Positions 8,506 to 17,340 of a stretch of 64,000 nucleotides of DNA are shown piece by piece (position 1 is the stretch's first letter; each line of letters begins with the position of its first letter). Below the pieces are notes generated by a model, which was given only the letters and a program-made list of their open reading frames with translations, was not told the DNA's origin and searched no databases. Source of the DNA: Pseudomonadota bacterium (GTDB taxonomy: Bacteria; Pseudomonadota; Gammaproteobacteria; Steroidobacterales; Steroidobacteraceae); the NCBI GenBank assembly GCA_023391815.1, contig JAEWAF010000043.1, positions 194,684 through 258,683 on the forward strand, read 5' to 3'. The translations under genes were made by a program, and so were the position numbers.

Positions 8506-9342
8506 TTACTGAACGCTGTTGAGGATCGGCGGATTCGGCCGCACGGTGGTGGCGTCCGGATCGGTCTCCGACAGGTGCCAATTGTCCCAGCGCTGCGTAC
8601 CGCTGGCGGTCGACTCCGTGACGTAGTTCGACATGATCAGCTTGTTCGGCAGCACCGAGGTGTTCTCGCGCAGCTGCACGTCGGTGTGGTCGCCCTTGAG
8701 CACGCCGTTCACCCAGAAGCGCACGATGCCGTTCGCCTGACCCGGCGTGTTGGGCTTCACGTACAGCTTCAGCTTGTCCCACTGCCCGAAACGCACCGTC
8801 GCCTTCGTGCCGATGTTCTGCGAGACGTTCGGCATGGAGCGATTGAAGCTGCCGTCGGCGTTCCACTTCAGATGATCGATGAAATATTCACCGTTCTCGC
8901 ACCACACATTGACGATGATCTGATAACGACGGCGGCCGTCGTTCACGTCCTCCAGATTGATGATGGCGATCTTGTGCACGACCGCGCCGTCGGCAAAGTG
9001 AAAGCCCGTGTCGAACCGACTGTCGAACGTGAGCCACACGCCTTGGGTGGCACCTTCACCGCCGACGCGCCTGTTGTCACCGAATACGTATTCCTTGTAG
9101 TTGTCGGTCGAACGACCCGGCGTCATCACCGACTGGGTCGAATAGCGACCGTCCGTGGCGATCGATGAAGCGACCGACATGGAGGCATCCAGGCCACCGT
9201 TCCATTCGCTGAAAGAACCGGTTTCGAAGCTGCTCGAGAACGGCAGGCGTGCCGCCGCACTCAACGCAGGCTGAGCCGTGAAGGTCGCGCCGATCAGGCA
9301 CAGCGCGGCCGCCAATGAGGATGTTTTAGTAATACGTACCAT
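8506..9342 (-). CDS. Secreted heparin-lyase-I-like jelly-roll protein
   Basis: This 278-residue protein has a signal peptide (basic start, hydrophobic core to residue ~22, cleavage near PALSAAA). The mature part is rich in beta strands with many Trp/Tyr/Asn positions (GVWLTFDSRFDTGF, IIVNVWCENGEYF, FGQWDKLKLYV, VRFWVNGVLKGDHT), which resembles the concanavalin-A-like fold of polysaccharide lyases (PL7/13/14/20 type). It ends in the tail RPNPPILNSVQ, almost the same as its upstream neighbour. It lies 18 bases downstream of that neighbour in an operon. It probably binds or cleaves the exopolysaccharide outside the cytoplasm; catalytic activity is unproven. Confidence 0.75.
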   Translation of the reverse strand: MVRITKTSSLAAALCLIGATFTAQPALSAAARLPFSSSFETGSFSEWNGGLDASMSVASSIATDGRYSTQSVMTPGRSTDNYKEYVFGDNRRVGGEGATQGVWLTFDSRFDTGFHFADGAVVHKIAIINLEDVNDGRRRYQIIVNVWCENGEYFIDHLKWNADGSFNRSMPNVSQNIGTKATVRFGQWDKLKLYVKPNTPGQANGIVRFWVNGVLKGDHTDVQLRENTSVLPNKLIMSNYVTESTASGTQRWDNWHLSETDPDATTVRPNPPILNSVQ

Positions 9343-9360
9343 TATTTCTGCACCGAAGGA

Positions 9361-10260
9361 CTACTGCACCGACAATGAAGTCGGCGGGTTGGGACGAGTC
9401 GTCGTGCCGGTTCGGAAGCCGGCCGGAGGGCCGATATACGAATCGTCGATGACGATCTCATCAAGCATGAAGTAGTTTTCGGGATCGGCGCGGACGTTGC
9501 CCCAGTTCATGTAGCCGCCGATCAGGTCGACGTAGCTCCAGGTACCGCCCGGGCCGGTGTCGTCCATATAACGCTGCACGTACAGGCCGGAGAGCGCGCC
9601 GTCCTGCGTGTCGATGTAAAGCTTGATCATGCCGGTGCGGGTGTTGGCTTCCAGCTCGACGCTGATCCACTCGTTGGAGCGCTTGCCATTGCCCTGCGTG
9701 TTGTTACCGAGGCGCAGCCGCTCGCGGCCGTTCGGCCAGGCATCGCCGCCCTCGAACCGGCAGACCGTGCCGTCGCACGCGCCCCAGCTCTCCCAATTGC
9801 CTTCCTGATAGTCGGTCGCGATCACCATCGGACGGCCGCGATTGCCCTCGCGGTTGAGAATGATCAGCTTGCCGCCGGCGCCCAGCTCGTGCCACATGCG
9901 ACCCTGATAGACCAGCACGCGGATGTTGATCTGCTCGGGAATCGTCGACAGCCCACGGAAATCGAACTGGCCCACCGCCGAGTAGCCTTCGGCGTTCGGG
10001 CCGGTGAACTTGGCGGCGCCGCGGCCGTTGTAACCGGCGTTCGGCATCCAGGTCTGAGTCGCGCCCTGCGTGGTCCACACCAGATCGCTATAGTTGTTCG
10101 CGTCGAAGCTTTCGGTGAACGGCAGCGAGCGGACCACACGAGCCGCCGACGCGGAGGTCGCCATACTCATGCCGCCAGCAAACATGCACGCGAGCGCGAG
10201 TGCCCGCCCCCATCGCCTTGCACCCGCGAACGCGCGGTGCGTGACTTTCAACTGAGCCAT
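9361..10260 (-). CDS. Secreted jelly-roll lyase-like protein, paralogue of its neighbour
   Basis: This 299-residue protein begins with a long signal peptide (cationic start, core around residues 20-40, cleavage near SASAARV). The mature part has the same strand-rich character: SLPFTESFDANNYSD parallels LPFSSSFETGSFSEW of the next gene. It carries DNA codons for IRVLVYQGRMWHELG, KLIILNREGNRGRPM and WISVELEANTRTG, with a C-terminal TTRPNPPTSLSVQ tail. A ribosome site (aggag) lies 11 bases before the ATG. The likely role is polysaccharide binding or cleavage during secretion; I cannot assign active-site residues. Confidence 0.75.
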   Translation of the reverse strand: MAQLKVTHRAFAGARRWGRALALACMFAGGMSMATSASAARVVRSLPFTESFDANNYSDLVWTTQGATQTWMPNAGYNGRGAAKFTGPNAEGYSAVGQFDFRGLSTIPEQINIRVLVYQGRMWHELGAGGKLIILNREGNRGRPMVIATDYQEGNWESWGACDGTVCRFEGGDAWPNGRERLRLGNNTQGNGKRSNEWISVELEANTRTGMIKLYIDTQDGALSGLYVQRYMDDTGPGGTWSYVDLIGGYMNWGNVRADPENYFMLDEIVIDDSYIGPPAGFRTGTTTRPNPPTSLSVQ

Positions 10261-10661
10261 TAGCTGCTACTCCTAAATCACTGCCCGGACGAAGCCAGGT
10301 TGTCGTGCAATCCCGTCGGTTCGACGAGAGGGCCCGGCCCTCAATGCTCCACAACCAGGAATACTTACTTATACTGAATCAACCTACACAAGCCAATGAA
10401 GCGGTGCCCTGCGCAACCGTCACCTCGATGCCGCTCTACACGAGGCGCGGGGAAGATATATGCACCTCGGTAAACCGCAAACCTGTCGCCATTCCGCATC
10501 GAAACAACGCAACGACCGGTTTCAGCAGGCACTGTATGTAGGACACTCTGCAAGGTCATCCAGCACCTCCCTGAATACGCGCCGAGTCGGTTGCCCACGT
10601 AGCCAGGCAGCGACAGCGCGTTTTCAGCGCCAGATTTCCGACGTTCGCACACGACGCAGAC
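10261..10661. other. Divergent promoter region
   Basis: These 401 bases separate the secreted lyase-like pair (minus) from the SGNH/FemAB operon (plus). The minus-strand promoter is annotated separately at 10368-10396. A GC-rich inverted repeat, gagggc-ccg-gccctc, lies at 10328-10342 in the presumed minus-strand leader. I found no convincing plus-strand promoter. Short open frames here lack coding character. Confidence 0.5.
10368..10396 (-). promoter_or_regulatory. Sigma-70-like promoter for the secreted lyase-like pair
   Basis: Read on the minus strand there is TTGGCT, a spacer of exactly 17 bases, then TATAAG. It lies about 108 bases before the start codon at 10260, leaving a leader of roughly 100 bases that includes the palindrome at 10328-10342. 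Confidence 0.5.
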
Positions 10662-11369
10662 ATGAAAACATTTTTTGCGCATCAGTCCGTAGGCGCAAAC
10701 ATCCTTACCGGCATCGAAGATCTCACGCGGCAGGGTCGCGCGGCCGTGGATATATTGGACTTAAGTCGGGCACACGAATCCCAACCTACTCAGCGTGCGG
10801 TCATCATCCATGAACGCATCGGCGCAAACCGAGAACCACTTGGCAAGATCGCCGCTTTCCGCGACGTGTTGAATGCCAAACATCGTCCCGAGATGGACGT
10901 TGCCCTGCTCAAGTTCTGCTACGTCGACATCACCAGTCAGGCCGAGGCCGAAAGTTTGTGGCAACACTACGAGACGGCGATTGAGCAGCTGTCGACAGAT
11001 CATCCCGGTCTGCAGTTGGTACATTGCACGGTACCGCTGCGAACCTTGCCGGAAGGTCCCTATGCGTGGCTGCGGCGGGCTATGGGGCATCGGCATCCGG
11101 CCGTCACCGGCAATCGCGCCCGCGACTGGTTCAACCGGCAATTGCGGGCTCGCTTCGGTGGAGGGCACGAATTGTTCGACCTGGCGGCGGTACAATCGCG
11201 CCGTCCCGACGGCCGCCCCTGCGAGCTCGTCGACGACGGCACCCGGGTGCCGTCACTGGCGCGGCAGTGGACTTATGACGGTGGCCATTTCAACGAACGG
11301 GGCCGTACCATTGCCGCCGCCGCGTTTCTAGCATTTCTACAAACACTGCAGGACTCGAGAAAGCGCTGA
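10662..11369 (+). CDS. SGNH/GDSL-like hydrolase family protein
   Basis: This 235-residue protein has no signal peptide. FFAHQSVGANIL near the N-terminus places a serine at residue 9, and YDGGHFNERGR near the end gives Asp206 and His209 in the DGxH arrangement of SGNH esterases. The middle block LLKFCYVDI resembles the strand that carries the oxyanion residue. Its TGA overlaps the ATG of the FemAB gene, so the two are coupled. It may deacylate a sugar or an activated intermediate; since no export signal is visible the action is presumably cytoplasmic, unless the short N-terminus is truncated. Confidence 0.75.
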   Translation: MKTFFAHQSVGANILTGIEDLTRQGRAAVDILDLSRAHESQPTQRAVIIHERIGANREPLGKIAAFRDVLNAKHRPEMDVALLKFCYVDITSQAEAESLWQHYETAIEQLSTDHPGLQLVHCTVPLRTLPEGPYAWLRRAMGHRHPAVTGNRARDWFNRQLRARFGGGHELFDLAAVQSRRPDGRPCELVDDGTRVPSLARQWTYDGGHFNERGRTIAAAAFLAFLQTLQDSRKR

Positions 11370-12448
11370 TGACTGTTGCCGTGGTTCCCCAAGCCGCACT
11401 CGCCGGTGCCACTCCGCCGCTTGCCGTCGAGACCGCAACCGCCACGCACGCCAGCGACTGGAATGCGTTTCTGGGCCGGCAGCCGCAGGGCTCCTTCTAT
11501 CACCTGTTCGAGTGGAGCGAGATCAATCGGCGAGCGCTGCGCAATCCCAGCTTCAATCTCATCGCGCGCGCAGGCGGCGAAATCCGGGGCGTGCTGCCAT
11601 TGACGCTGGTGGCGAGCCCCATGTTCGGTCGGGTGTTGTGCTCCATGCCGTTCGTCAACTACGGCGGACCGGTCGCGATCGATGCGAGCGCCACCGGCTC
11701 GCTGGTACGAGCGGCGCGCGAGCGCGCCAACGAGCTCAAGGCGGACTATCTGGAACTGCGCTGCGCATCGGCCATCGAAACCGACATGTCGGTCTCCACG
11801 CGCAAAATCAGCATGCACATCGAGCTTGCGCCCGATCCGGACACTTTGTGGAACAAGTTCACGTCCAAACATCGCACCAACATCCGTCGGGCGCAAAAGA
11901 ACAATCTCGAAGTGCGCTCCGGCGGCGCGGAGCTGCTGGATGTTTTCTATTCGGTGATGGAGCAATCGTGGCGCTCGCTCGGCACGCCGTTCTACGCCCG
12001 CTCCTATTTCGAAGCGATCCTGAAAGCGTTGCCCGAGCACACTCGCATCTTCGTCTGTTCGCAAGGCTCGACGCCGGTGGCGGTCGCCTTCAACGGTTAT
12101 TTCAACGGCATGGTGGAAGGCCTGTGGGCCGGCGGCACCGAACTGTCGCGTCCGCTACAGGCGAACTACGTGCTGTACTGGGAGATGATGCGCGATGCCT
12201 GCGTGCGCGGCTGCGCTCGTTATCACCTGGGGCGCTCGACGGCGGATTCGGGCGCGGAGGATTTCAAGAAAAAATGGAATGCCACCGCCAGCCAGCTGTA
12301 TTGGTATTTCCATCGCCCGGGCGGCGGCGAGATGCCGCAACTCAACGTCGATAATCCCAAGTACAAACTCGCCATCCAGCTCTGGCAGAAGCTGCCGCTG
12401 TGGGTGACGCGTCTGATCGGGCCGCCGCTGGCTCGAGCCATTCCGTAA
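11369..12448 (+). CDS. FemAB-family protein, XrtA/PEP-CTERM-associated type
   Basis: This 359-residue protein has the tandem GNAT-like fold of the FemAB family. The blocks FYHLFEWSEIN, GGPVAIDAS, FTSKHRTNIRRAQKNN, YFNGMVEGLWAGG and HLGRSTADSGAEDFKKKW match the XrtA-associated FemAB subgroup, including its characteristic GRS...FKKxW motif. FemAB proteins transfer amino acids from aminoacyl-tRNA, here perhaps to the polysaccharide or its lipid carrier. It overlaps the SGNH gene by one base and is followed after 10 bases by a PLP aminotransferase. Confidence 0.9.
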   Translation: MTVAVVPQAALAGATPPLAVETATATHASDWNAFLGRQPQGSFYHLFEWSEINRRALRNPSFNLIARAGGEIRGVLPLTLVASPMFGRVLCSMPFVNYGGPVAIDASATGSLVRAARERANELKADYLELRCASAIETDMSVSTRKISMHIELAPDPDTLWNKFTSKHRTNIRRAQKNNLEVRSGGAELLDVFYSVMEQSWRSLGTPFYARSYFEAILKALPEHTRIFVCSQGSTPVAVAFNGYFNGMVEGLWAGGTELSRPLQANYVLYWEMMRDACVRGCARYHLGRSTADSGAEDFKKKWNATASQLYWYFHRPGGGEMPQLNVDNPKYKLAIQLWQKLPLWVTRLIGPPLARAIP

Positions 12449-12458
12449 GCGCTTCCCT

Positions 12459-13667
12459 ATGGCATTCGTGGCACCGGCGGGCACGCCGATCTCCGCGCTC
12501 ACTTTCGCCGTGAGCTTGACTCGTGGAATGGGATCTTCCGCGTCGGTCGACCTTGGCGAAGGCCTCGCCTCGCACGCCGGACATCGTCGGTATTGGCTCG
12601 TGTCGACGGGCCGCGCCGCCATGGTGCTCGCGCTTCAGGCGATGCGCGATGTAACTAAGGACCCGCAGCGGGTCGAAGTCATCGTCCCCGCTTACACCTG
12701 CTATTCCGTGCCGGCGTCGGTGATCAAGGCGGGACTCAAGCCGCGCCTGTGCGATGTGGATCCAGCGTCGCTGAGCATGGATCCGGAAGCGCTGCGCAAG
12801 TTCGATTTCTCGCGCGTACTGGCGATCGTCACCGCGAACTTGTATGGAATCCCCAATCATCTGCGCAGCATCGAAGGCATCGCGCGCGAGCACGGCGTAT
12901 GGATGTTGGACGACAGCGCTCAAGCGCTCGGGGCAACGCATGAGGGACGCGCTGTCGGCGGCTTCGGCGATGTCGGCCTGTACAGCTTCGATAAGGGCAA
13001 GAACATCACCAGCCTCGAAGGCGGTGCACTCGTCGCAAGTCATCCTGAGCTGTCCGTTGCGCTGGATCGCAGGCACGCCGCGCTGACACCCTCGTCCGGC
13101 ATGCGAACCGCAACCACGATCGTCAAACTCGCGGCGTACGCGACATTGCTCCGTCCCACTCTTTACGGAGTCGTGCGTAAGCTGCCGGGGCTCGGCCTGG
13201 GACGCACGGTGTATGACGAGACCTATCCGGTCGAGCGGTACAGCAGCACCTTGGCCGGCTTCGCCGGAACCTTGCTGAAGCGGCTGCCGGCGTTGACACG
13301 AGGTCGACAGGACAAGGCGATGGCGCTGCAGAAAGCGTTGAGCACCGTGCCGGGCGTGCGATTGATCGACGTGCCAGCGAACTCGCAGCCAGCTTATGCG
13401 CGCTATCCCTTCTTGATGAGCGATGCGACCCAACGCGGGGCGGTGCTCGATATGCTCGAGTCAGTGGGCATCGGCGCCACGGCCTCCTATCCGGATGCGC
13501 TTTGCGATGTTCCGGAAGTGGCAACTCATTTGCCTGCCACGGATCTGGACATGCCGGGCGCTCGCCACGTCGCGAGCACCATCGTGACGCTGCCGACGCA
13601 CGCATTCTCGCCCGCCGATCTGCCGGCGCGCGTAGCGGTATCGATGCGCGGCCTGCTCGCTAAGTAG
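12459..13667 (+). CDS. DegT/DnrJ/EryC1/StrS-type PLP aminotransferase
   Basis: This 402-residue protein has the sugar-aminotransferase layout. VIVPAYTCYSVPASVIKAG gives the substrate loop, MLDDSAQALGA the Asp that contacts the pyridine ring, and SFDKGKNITSLEGGAL the catalytic lysine (Lys181, or possibly Lys179). Such enzymes convert 3- or 4-keto-sugar nucleotides to amino sugars, which would supply a site for amide decoration. The first ~45 residues are atypical and a later start is possible. It converges on the GT4 gene with an 8-base overlap. Confidence 0.87.
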   Translation: MAFVAPAGTPISALTFAVSLTRGMGSSASVDLGEGLASHAGHRRYWLVSTGRAAMVLALQAMRDVTKDPQRVEVIVPAYTCYSVPASVIKAGLKPRLCDVDPASLSMDPEALRKFDFSRVLAIVTANLYGIPNHLRSIEGIAREHGVWMLDDSAQALGATHEGRAVGGFGDVGLYSFDKGKNITSLEGGALVASHPELSVALDRRHAALTPSSGMRTATTIVKLAAYATLLRPTLYGVVRKLPGLGLGRTVYDETYPVERYSSTLAGFAGTLLKRLPALTRGRQDKAMALQKALSTVPGVRLIDVPANSQPAYARYPFLMSDATQRGAVLDMLESVGIGATASYPDALCDVPEVATHLPATDLDMPGARHVASTIVTLPTHAFSPADLPARVAVSMRGLLAK

Positions 13668-14913
13668 CTTCGACCGCTGCGGAGTGCTCGTCGTGCTTGC
13701 CGCGACGATGGGCCAGCGCGGTGTCCAGCAACTCGGGATTGAGCACGCGAATGTCGTAGCGTGCCTGCGCGAAAGCACGCCCCTCCGCACCGAGCGAGCG
13801 CAACTGTTCTTCGGATAACCCGGCCAACTGCCGCAGACCCGCGATCATGCCTTCGACGCTGCCCGGCTCGAAGCTGTAGGCCAACATGGTGGGCGCCGTC
13901 GATTCGGTAACGCCGCCGGTGCGACTCACCGCAACCACGGCTCGCATCAACATCGCTTCCTGCACCACGCATGCCTGGTTTTCTTCCCAGGTGCCCAGTG
14001 GAATGCTGGGCAACAGAAACACGTCCGCCTCGGTGTAACACCGTCGCAGCTCGTCCTGCTCGACCCGGCCGAGCATTTCGACGTACCGCTCCAGGCGATG
14101 CTCGGCGATGAAGTTCTTCACCTGCTGACGCAGCGGCCCGTCGCCGGCGAGGCGTACCGCGATGGCATGCCCCTCCTCGATCAGCACCTTCAATGCCTGC
14201 AGGCCCAGCAGAAAACCTTTCTCTTCGCTGAGCCGGCCGACCATGAACACATTGAGCCGGCCATCGCGCCGATAAGTGCGCGACTGCGGATCGGGAAAGC
14301 CTCGCAGATCGAAACCGACCGGCGAAATCACCGTTCGAGCCGCGGCCATGCCACGACCGATGGCGTGCTTGCGTGAGCTTTCGGTGTTGGTGAAAACCAC
14401 ATCGAAGCTGTCGAAGGTCGCCTTCACCGTCGCGACCGAAGGCGTCGGCACACCCGGCACCTCGCCGCCGTGGTAGTACATGGCGATGACCGCATTGGGA
14501 TAGATGGCTCTGAGGAATTGCAGATTGGTCGCGGCGCGCAGATTGTGTACGAGACATACATCGGGGCTGTCGGGGGGCAGCAGCAGCGCGCGGATCAGAT
14601 TGAGGCAGCGATGCTTGAACGATGCGGGATGGGCGAAAGCACGCAGGCATCGGACCGTGGCACGCCAGGGCGCGCGACAGAAATCGCGCAGTAGCGCCCC
14701 AAAAAACTTCGAGACTTCACGCGCGGTCGGCGGCAAATACCGCGTCTGGCGCACGAAGGCACCCTCCTGGCCGCCGTTGCCCACGCCACCCTCGTGCTGA
14801 CCGAAGGCATACACAGTCAGTTCGTGCCCGTCCGCCAGGAAGCGCTCGAACTGAACGTAGTGATAGGCTTTGTAAGGACTGGGAAAGTGCTCGGCGATCG
14901 CTAGAAGCTTCAA
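13660..14913 (-). CDS. Glycosyltransferase family 4 protein
   Basis: This 417-residue GT-B enzyme contains YYHGGEVPGVP, VISPVGFDLRGFP, VFMVGRLSEEKGFLLGLQAL and SIPLGTWEENQACVVQEAML, with the donor-site acidic pair in the last block. It has no signal peptide or membrane segment. It probably adds a sugar to the lipid-linked repeat unit. It has its own upstream region, shared divergently with the deacetylase gene at 15109, and its end overlaps the aminotransferase end by 8 bases. Confidence 0.9.
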   Translation of the reverse strand: MKLLAIAEHFPSPYKAYHYVQFERFLADGHELTVYAFGQHEGGVGNGGQEGAFVRQTRYLPPTAREVSKFFGALLRDFCRAPWRATVRCLRAFAHPASFKHRCLNLIRALLLPPDSPDVCLVHNLRAATNLQFLRAIYPNAVIAMYYHGGEVPGVPTPSVATVKATFDSFDVVFTNTESSRKHAIGRGMAAARTVISPVGFDLRGFPDPQSRTYRRDGRLNVFMVGRLSEEKGFLLGLQALKVLIEEGHAIAVRLAGDGPLRQQVKNFIAEHRLERYVEMLGRVEQDELRRCYTEADVFLLPSIPLGTWEENQACVVQEAMLMRAVVAVSRTGGVTESTAPTMLAYSFEPGSVEGMIAGLRQLAGLSEEQLRSLGAEGRAFAQARYDIRVLNPELLDTALAHRRGKHDEHSAAVEAT

Positions 14914-15052
14914 CAGCGCATCCTTTGAGCGTGTCTGGCCGCTGCTCGGGCCGCCGCCCTATGTATTTCCACGGTCGCGAGAATGCGCCAGATCCCTGGA
15001 GCAACGCAATCAAATACGCAAACCGGTTCGCGGGATTGTGATCCGTCGCAGG

Positions 15053-15058
15053 TACAAT
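15053..15058 (+). promoter_or_regulatory. Possible -10 box for the deacetylase/ATP-grasp pair
   Basis: TACAAT preceded by GG lies 51 bases before the GTG at 15109. No good -35 hexamer is found at 16-18 bases, so this is weak. It sits in the 195-base region between the divergent GT4 and deacetylase genes. Confidence 0.25.
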
Positions 15059-15108
15059 GCGCCGACCCGTGATCCCCTGGATTCTGTAAAGGCCTGAGTT
15101 AGTCGAGC

Positions 15109-16137
15109 GTGATTGCCAAGCGACTTCTGAAGAGCGCGCTGGTCGCCGGCGCATACCACACCGGACTGCTGAGCCTGTACCTCGGGCGCAAGCTGCGGGG
15201 CCGCGCCGTTGCGCTCACCTATCACCGCGTGTTGCCCGAGCAAGAGCTGGCCCGCTCCTTCTCGACCGATGCCATCGTGGTCACGCCGGCGACCTTCCGT
15301 CGCCAAATGCAGACGTTACGGAAGTCGTTCAATCCGCTGACTGCCGAACAATTCGCGGCCGCGCTGGCGAGCGGCCAATGGCCGGCACGCGCCTGTATCG
15401 TGACCTTCGACGATGGCTGGCTGGATAACCTCGAGCATGCCCTGCCCATCCTGCGGGAGTGCAATGTGCCCGCGATATTGTTCATCGCGACCGACTATGT
15501 CGGAACCGAGCGTTGTTTCTGGCAGGAGACCCTGGCGCGTTACCTCGCCGCCGCAGCGACCGTGCCAGATCGAAGCGCCCCCCTGTTCACCGAACTTGGC
15601 ATCCCTCATGTGCTCAAGCTGCCGCCGGCCGAAGCGCGCGCGGCAACTCGAGCCATGATCGACTCGTTAAAGTCGCAACCGCAGGCACAGCTCGATGGGC
15701 TGCTCGCCCGCGTGCACAGTCTGTTACAAGAATGGCAGATCGACCTGCCGCAGAATCATCCGGATCGGTTTCTCTCGTGGGCGCAAGTGAAACAACTGAG
15801 CGACAGCGGCGTGGTCACGATTGCCTCACATTGCTGCTCGCATACGCCGTTGACCAAGCTGCAAGCTGACGCGGTGCGCGAGGAATTGCAGCGCTCGCGA
15901 CAAGTCATCCAGGAGCGAGTCGGCGTCGATACGCGCGACATGGCCTATCCCAACGGCGACCACGATCCTGATATCGCCGCCGCTGTGCGCGATTGCGGTT
16001 ACCGCACCGGCTACACCACAATTCGTGGTCACGTGGCGCCCGGGGCCGATGCATTCACCTTGAAAAGAATCAACATCCACGAGCGAGGCACGGCAACGCC
16101 GGGCGCGTTCCTGGCGCGCCTCGCCGGAATTTTCTAG
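15109..16137 (+). CDS. Polysaccharide deacetylase (NodB domain)
   Basis: This 342-residue protein starts at a GTG. The NodB homology domain includes AVALTYHRVLPE, CIVTFDDGWLDN (the paired acidic residues of motif 1) and TIASHCCSHTPL (the HxxxH metal site of motif 2), followed by DMAYPNGDHDPDIAAAV. The N-terminus GAYHTGLLSLYLGRKL is weakly hydrophobic. It would remove N-acetyl groups from a hexosamine. Its TAG shares a base with the GTG of the ATP-grasp gene, so the two are coupled. Confidence 0.9.
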   Translation: MIAKRLLKSALVAGAYHTGLLSLYLGRKLRGRAVALTYHRVLPEQELARSFSTDAIVVTPATFRRQMQTLRKSFNPLTAEQFAAALASGQWPARACIVTFDDGWLDNLEHALPILRECNVPAILFIATDYVGTERCFWQETLARYLAAAATVPDRSAPLFTELGIPHVLKLPPAEARAATRAMIDSLKSQPQAQLDGLLARVHSLLQEWQIDLPQNHPDRFLSWAQVKQLSDSGVVTIASHCCSHTPLTKLQADAVREELQRSRQVIQERVGVDTRDMAYPNGDHDPDIAAAVRDCGYRTGYTTIRGHVAPGADAFTLKRINIHERGTATPGAFLARLAGIF

Positions 16138-17327
16138 TGGCTCGAATACTCGTCACCGACGGAGACAATCGCTCCGCGCTCGCTGCCACCCGCGCCTTGG
16201 GCGAGCTCGGGCACACCGTGTTCACGGCGTCCGAGTCGCATCCTTCGCTGGCCTCGGTGTCGAAACATTCGGCCGGCTTCGATGCGTACAGCAGCCCATA
16301 TCGCGCACCGGATCAGTTCGTTCGAAACATCGCCGCGATCGCCGCGCGTCGGCAGATCGACGTGCTGTTACCGATGACCGAGATCACGACGATCCTGCTG
16401 ACCCGCGCTCGGGAGCTGCTGCCGCCGAATGTGCGTATTCCGTTTCCCGATGCCGATATCGTCGCGACTGCCGCCGACAAGTCCCGGGTGCTGCAGCTTG
16501 CCTCCGAGATCGGCGTGCCGATTCCAAAGACGCTCGTGGTCGATGCTCCGCATGAGATCGATCTGGTCCTGCAACGAGTCGAGTATCCGGCCGTCTTCAA
16601 ACCGGCGCGCTCGCGTGCCTGGAACGGCGAGCGCTGGATTTCCGGGGGCACGGGGTATTCGCATACCGCCGAGGATCTGCGCGCCCGGCTCACCAAGCTG
16701 GATCCGGCCATCTTCCCGGTCCTGATCCAGGAACGCATCCAGGGCCCCGGCGTGGGTGTGTTCGTATGTTGCGGTCAGGAGTCGCAGGTGCTTGCGACCT
16801 TCGCGCACCGGCGCCTTCGGGAGAAGCCGCCTTCGGGCGGCGTAAGCGTGCTGTGCGAAAGTGCGCCGGTCGATCCGGTCGCGAAGGAGCATGCCATCCA
16901 TCTGCTTCGAAGCATCGGCTGGCTCGGCGTCGCCATGGTGGAATTCAAGCAGGATTCGCGCGATGGCAGCCTGAAGCTGATGGAGATCAATGGCCGATTC
17001 TGGGGCTCATTGCAGCTGGCCATCGACGCGGGCGTCAACTTCCCCCGCCTGGCCGTGGATATCGCACTGGAACAGGCCGCGCCCGTCGAAAACTATCGCG
17101 TCGGCGTGCGCTCACGCTGGTTCTGGGGCGACGTGGACGCAATGGTCGCGCTGTTGTTACGCAGCCGTTCACAACTGAATTTGCCGCAAGTCCATCCGGG
17201 CCGCTGGCGAACGCTGCTGAGCTTTCTGAAACTTTGGCAACCGCGAACCCGCTACGAGCTCGAGCGCGCCGGCGATATGCGCCCCGCGTTGCTCGCCGCT
17301 CGTCGCTGGCTGCTCAACCGCGACTAG
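16137..17327 (+). CDS. ATP-grasp carboxylate-amine ligase-like protein
   Basis: I start this at the GTG at 16137, which overlaps the deacetylase stop; the frame is open further upstream but would overlap deeply. The 396-residue protein has a preATP-grasp domain (RILVTDGDNRSALAATRALGE), an ATP-binding region (AADKSRVLQLASEIGVPIPK, YPAVFKPARSRAWNG) and a metal site (VEFKQDSRDGSLKLMEINGR, in which Glu-Ile-Asn is typical). These enzymes activate a carboxylate as acyl phosphate and join it to an amine. In a polysaccharide locus it could make an amide-linked substituent. The substrate is unknown. Confidence 0.87.
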   Translation: MARILVTDGDNRSALAATRALGELGHTVFTASESHPSLASVSKHSAGFDAYSSPYRAPDQFVRNIAAIAARRQIDVLLPMTEITTILLTRARELLPPNVRIPFPDADIVATAADKSRVLQLASEIGVPIPKTLVVDAPHEIDLVLQRVEYPAVFKPARSRAWNGERWISGGTGYSHTAEDLRARLTKLDPAIFPVLIQERIQGPGVGVFVCCGQESQVLATFAHRRLREKPPSGGVSVLCESAPVDPVAKEHAIHLLRSIGWLGVAMVEFKQDSRDGSLKLMEINGRFWGSLQLAIDAGVNFPRLAVDIALEQAAPVENYRVGVRSRWFWGDVDAMVALLLRSRSQLNLPQVHPGRWRTLLSFLKLWQPRTRYELERAGDMRPALLAARRWLLNRD

Positions 17328-17340
17328 CGACGAGGTACGA

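Noticed and set aside
7132..9168. 678-codon plus-strand frame over the flippase and the lyase-like gene
   Set aside because: It is very rich in His, Asp, Gln and Arg and spans two well-supported minus-strand genes; it has no recognisable domain.
9361..10260. PEP-CTERM tail on the secreted proteins
   Set aside because: Both end in RPNPPxxxSVQ-like tails with no C-terminal membrane segment or Arg-rich end, so they are not exosortase substrates.
10500..10560. GGCAC / GGACAC elements before the SGNH gene as sigma-54 sites
   Set aside because: The spacing to a GC dinucleotide at the -12 position is wrong in each case.
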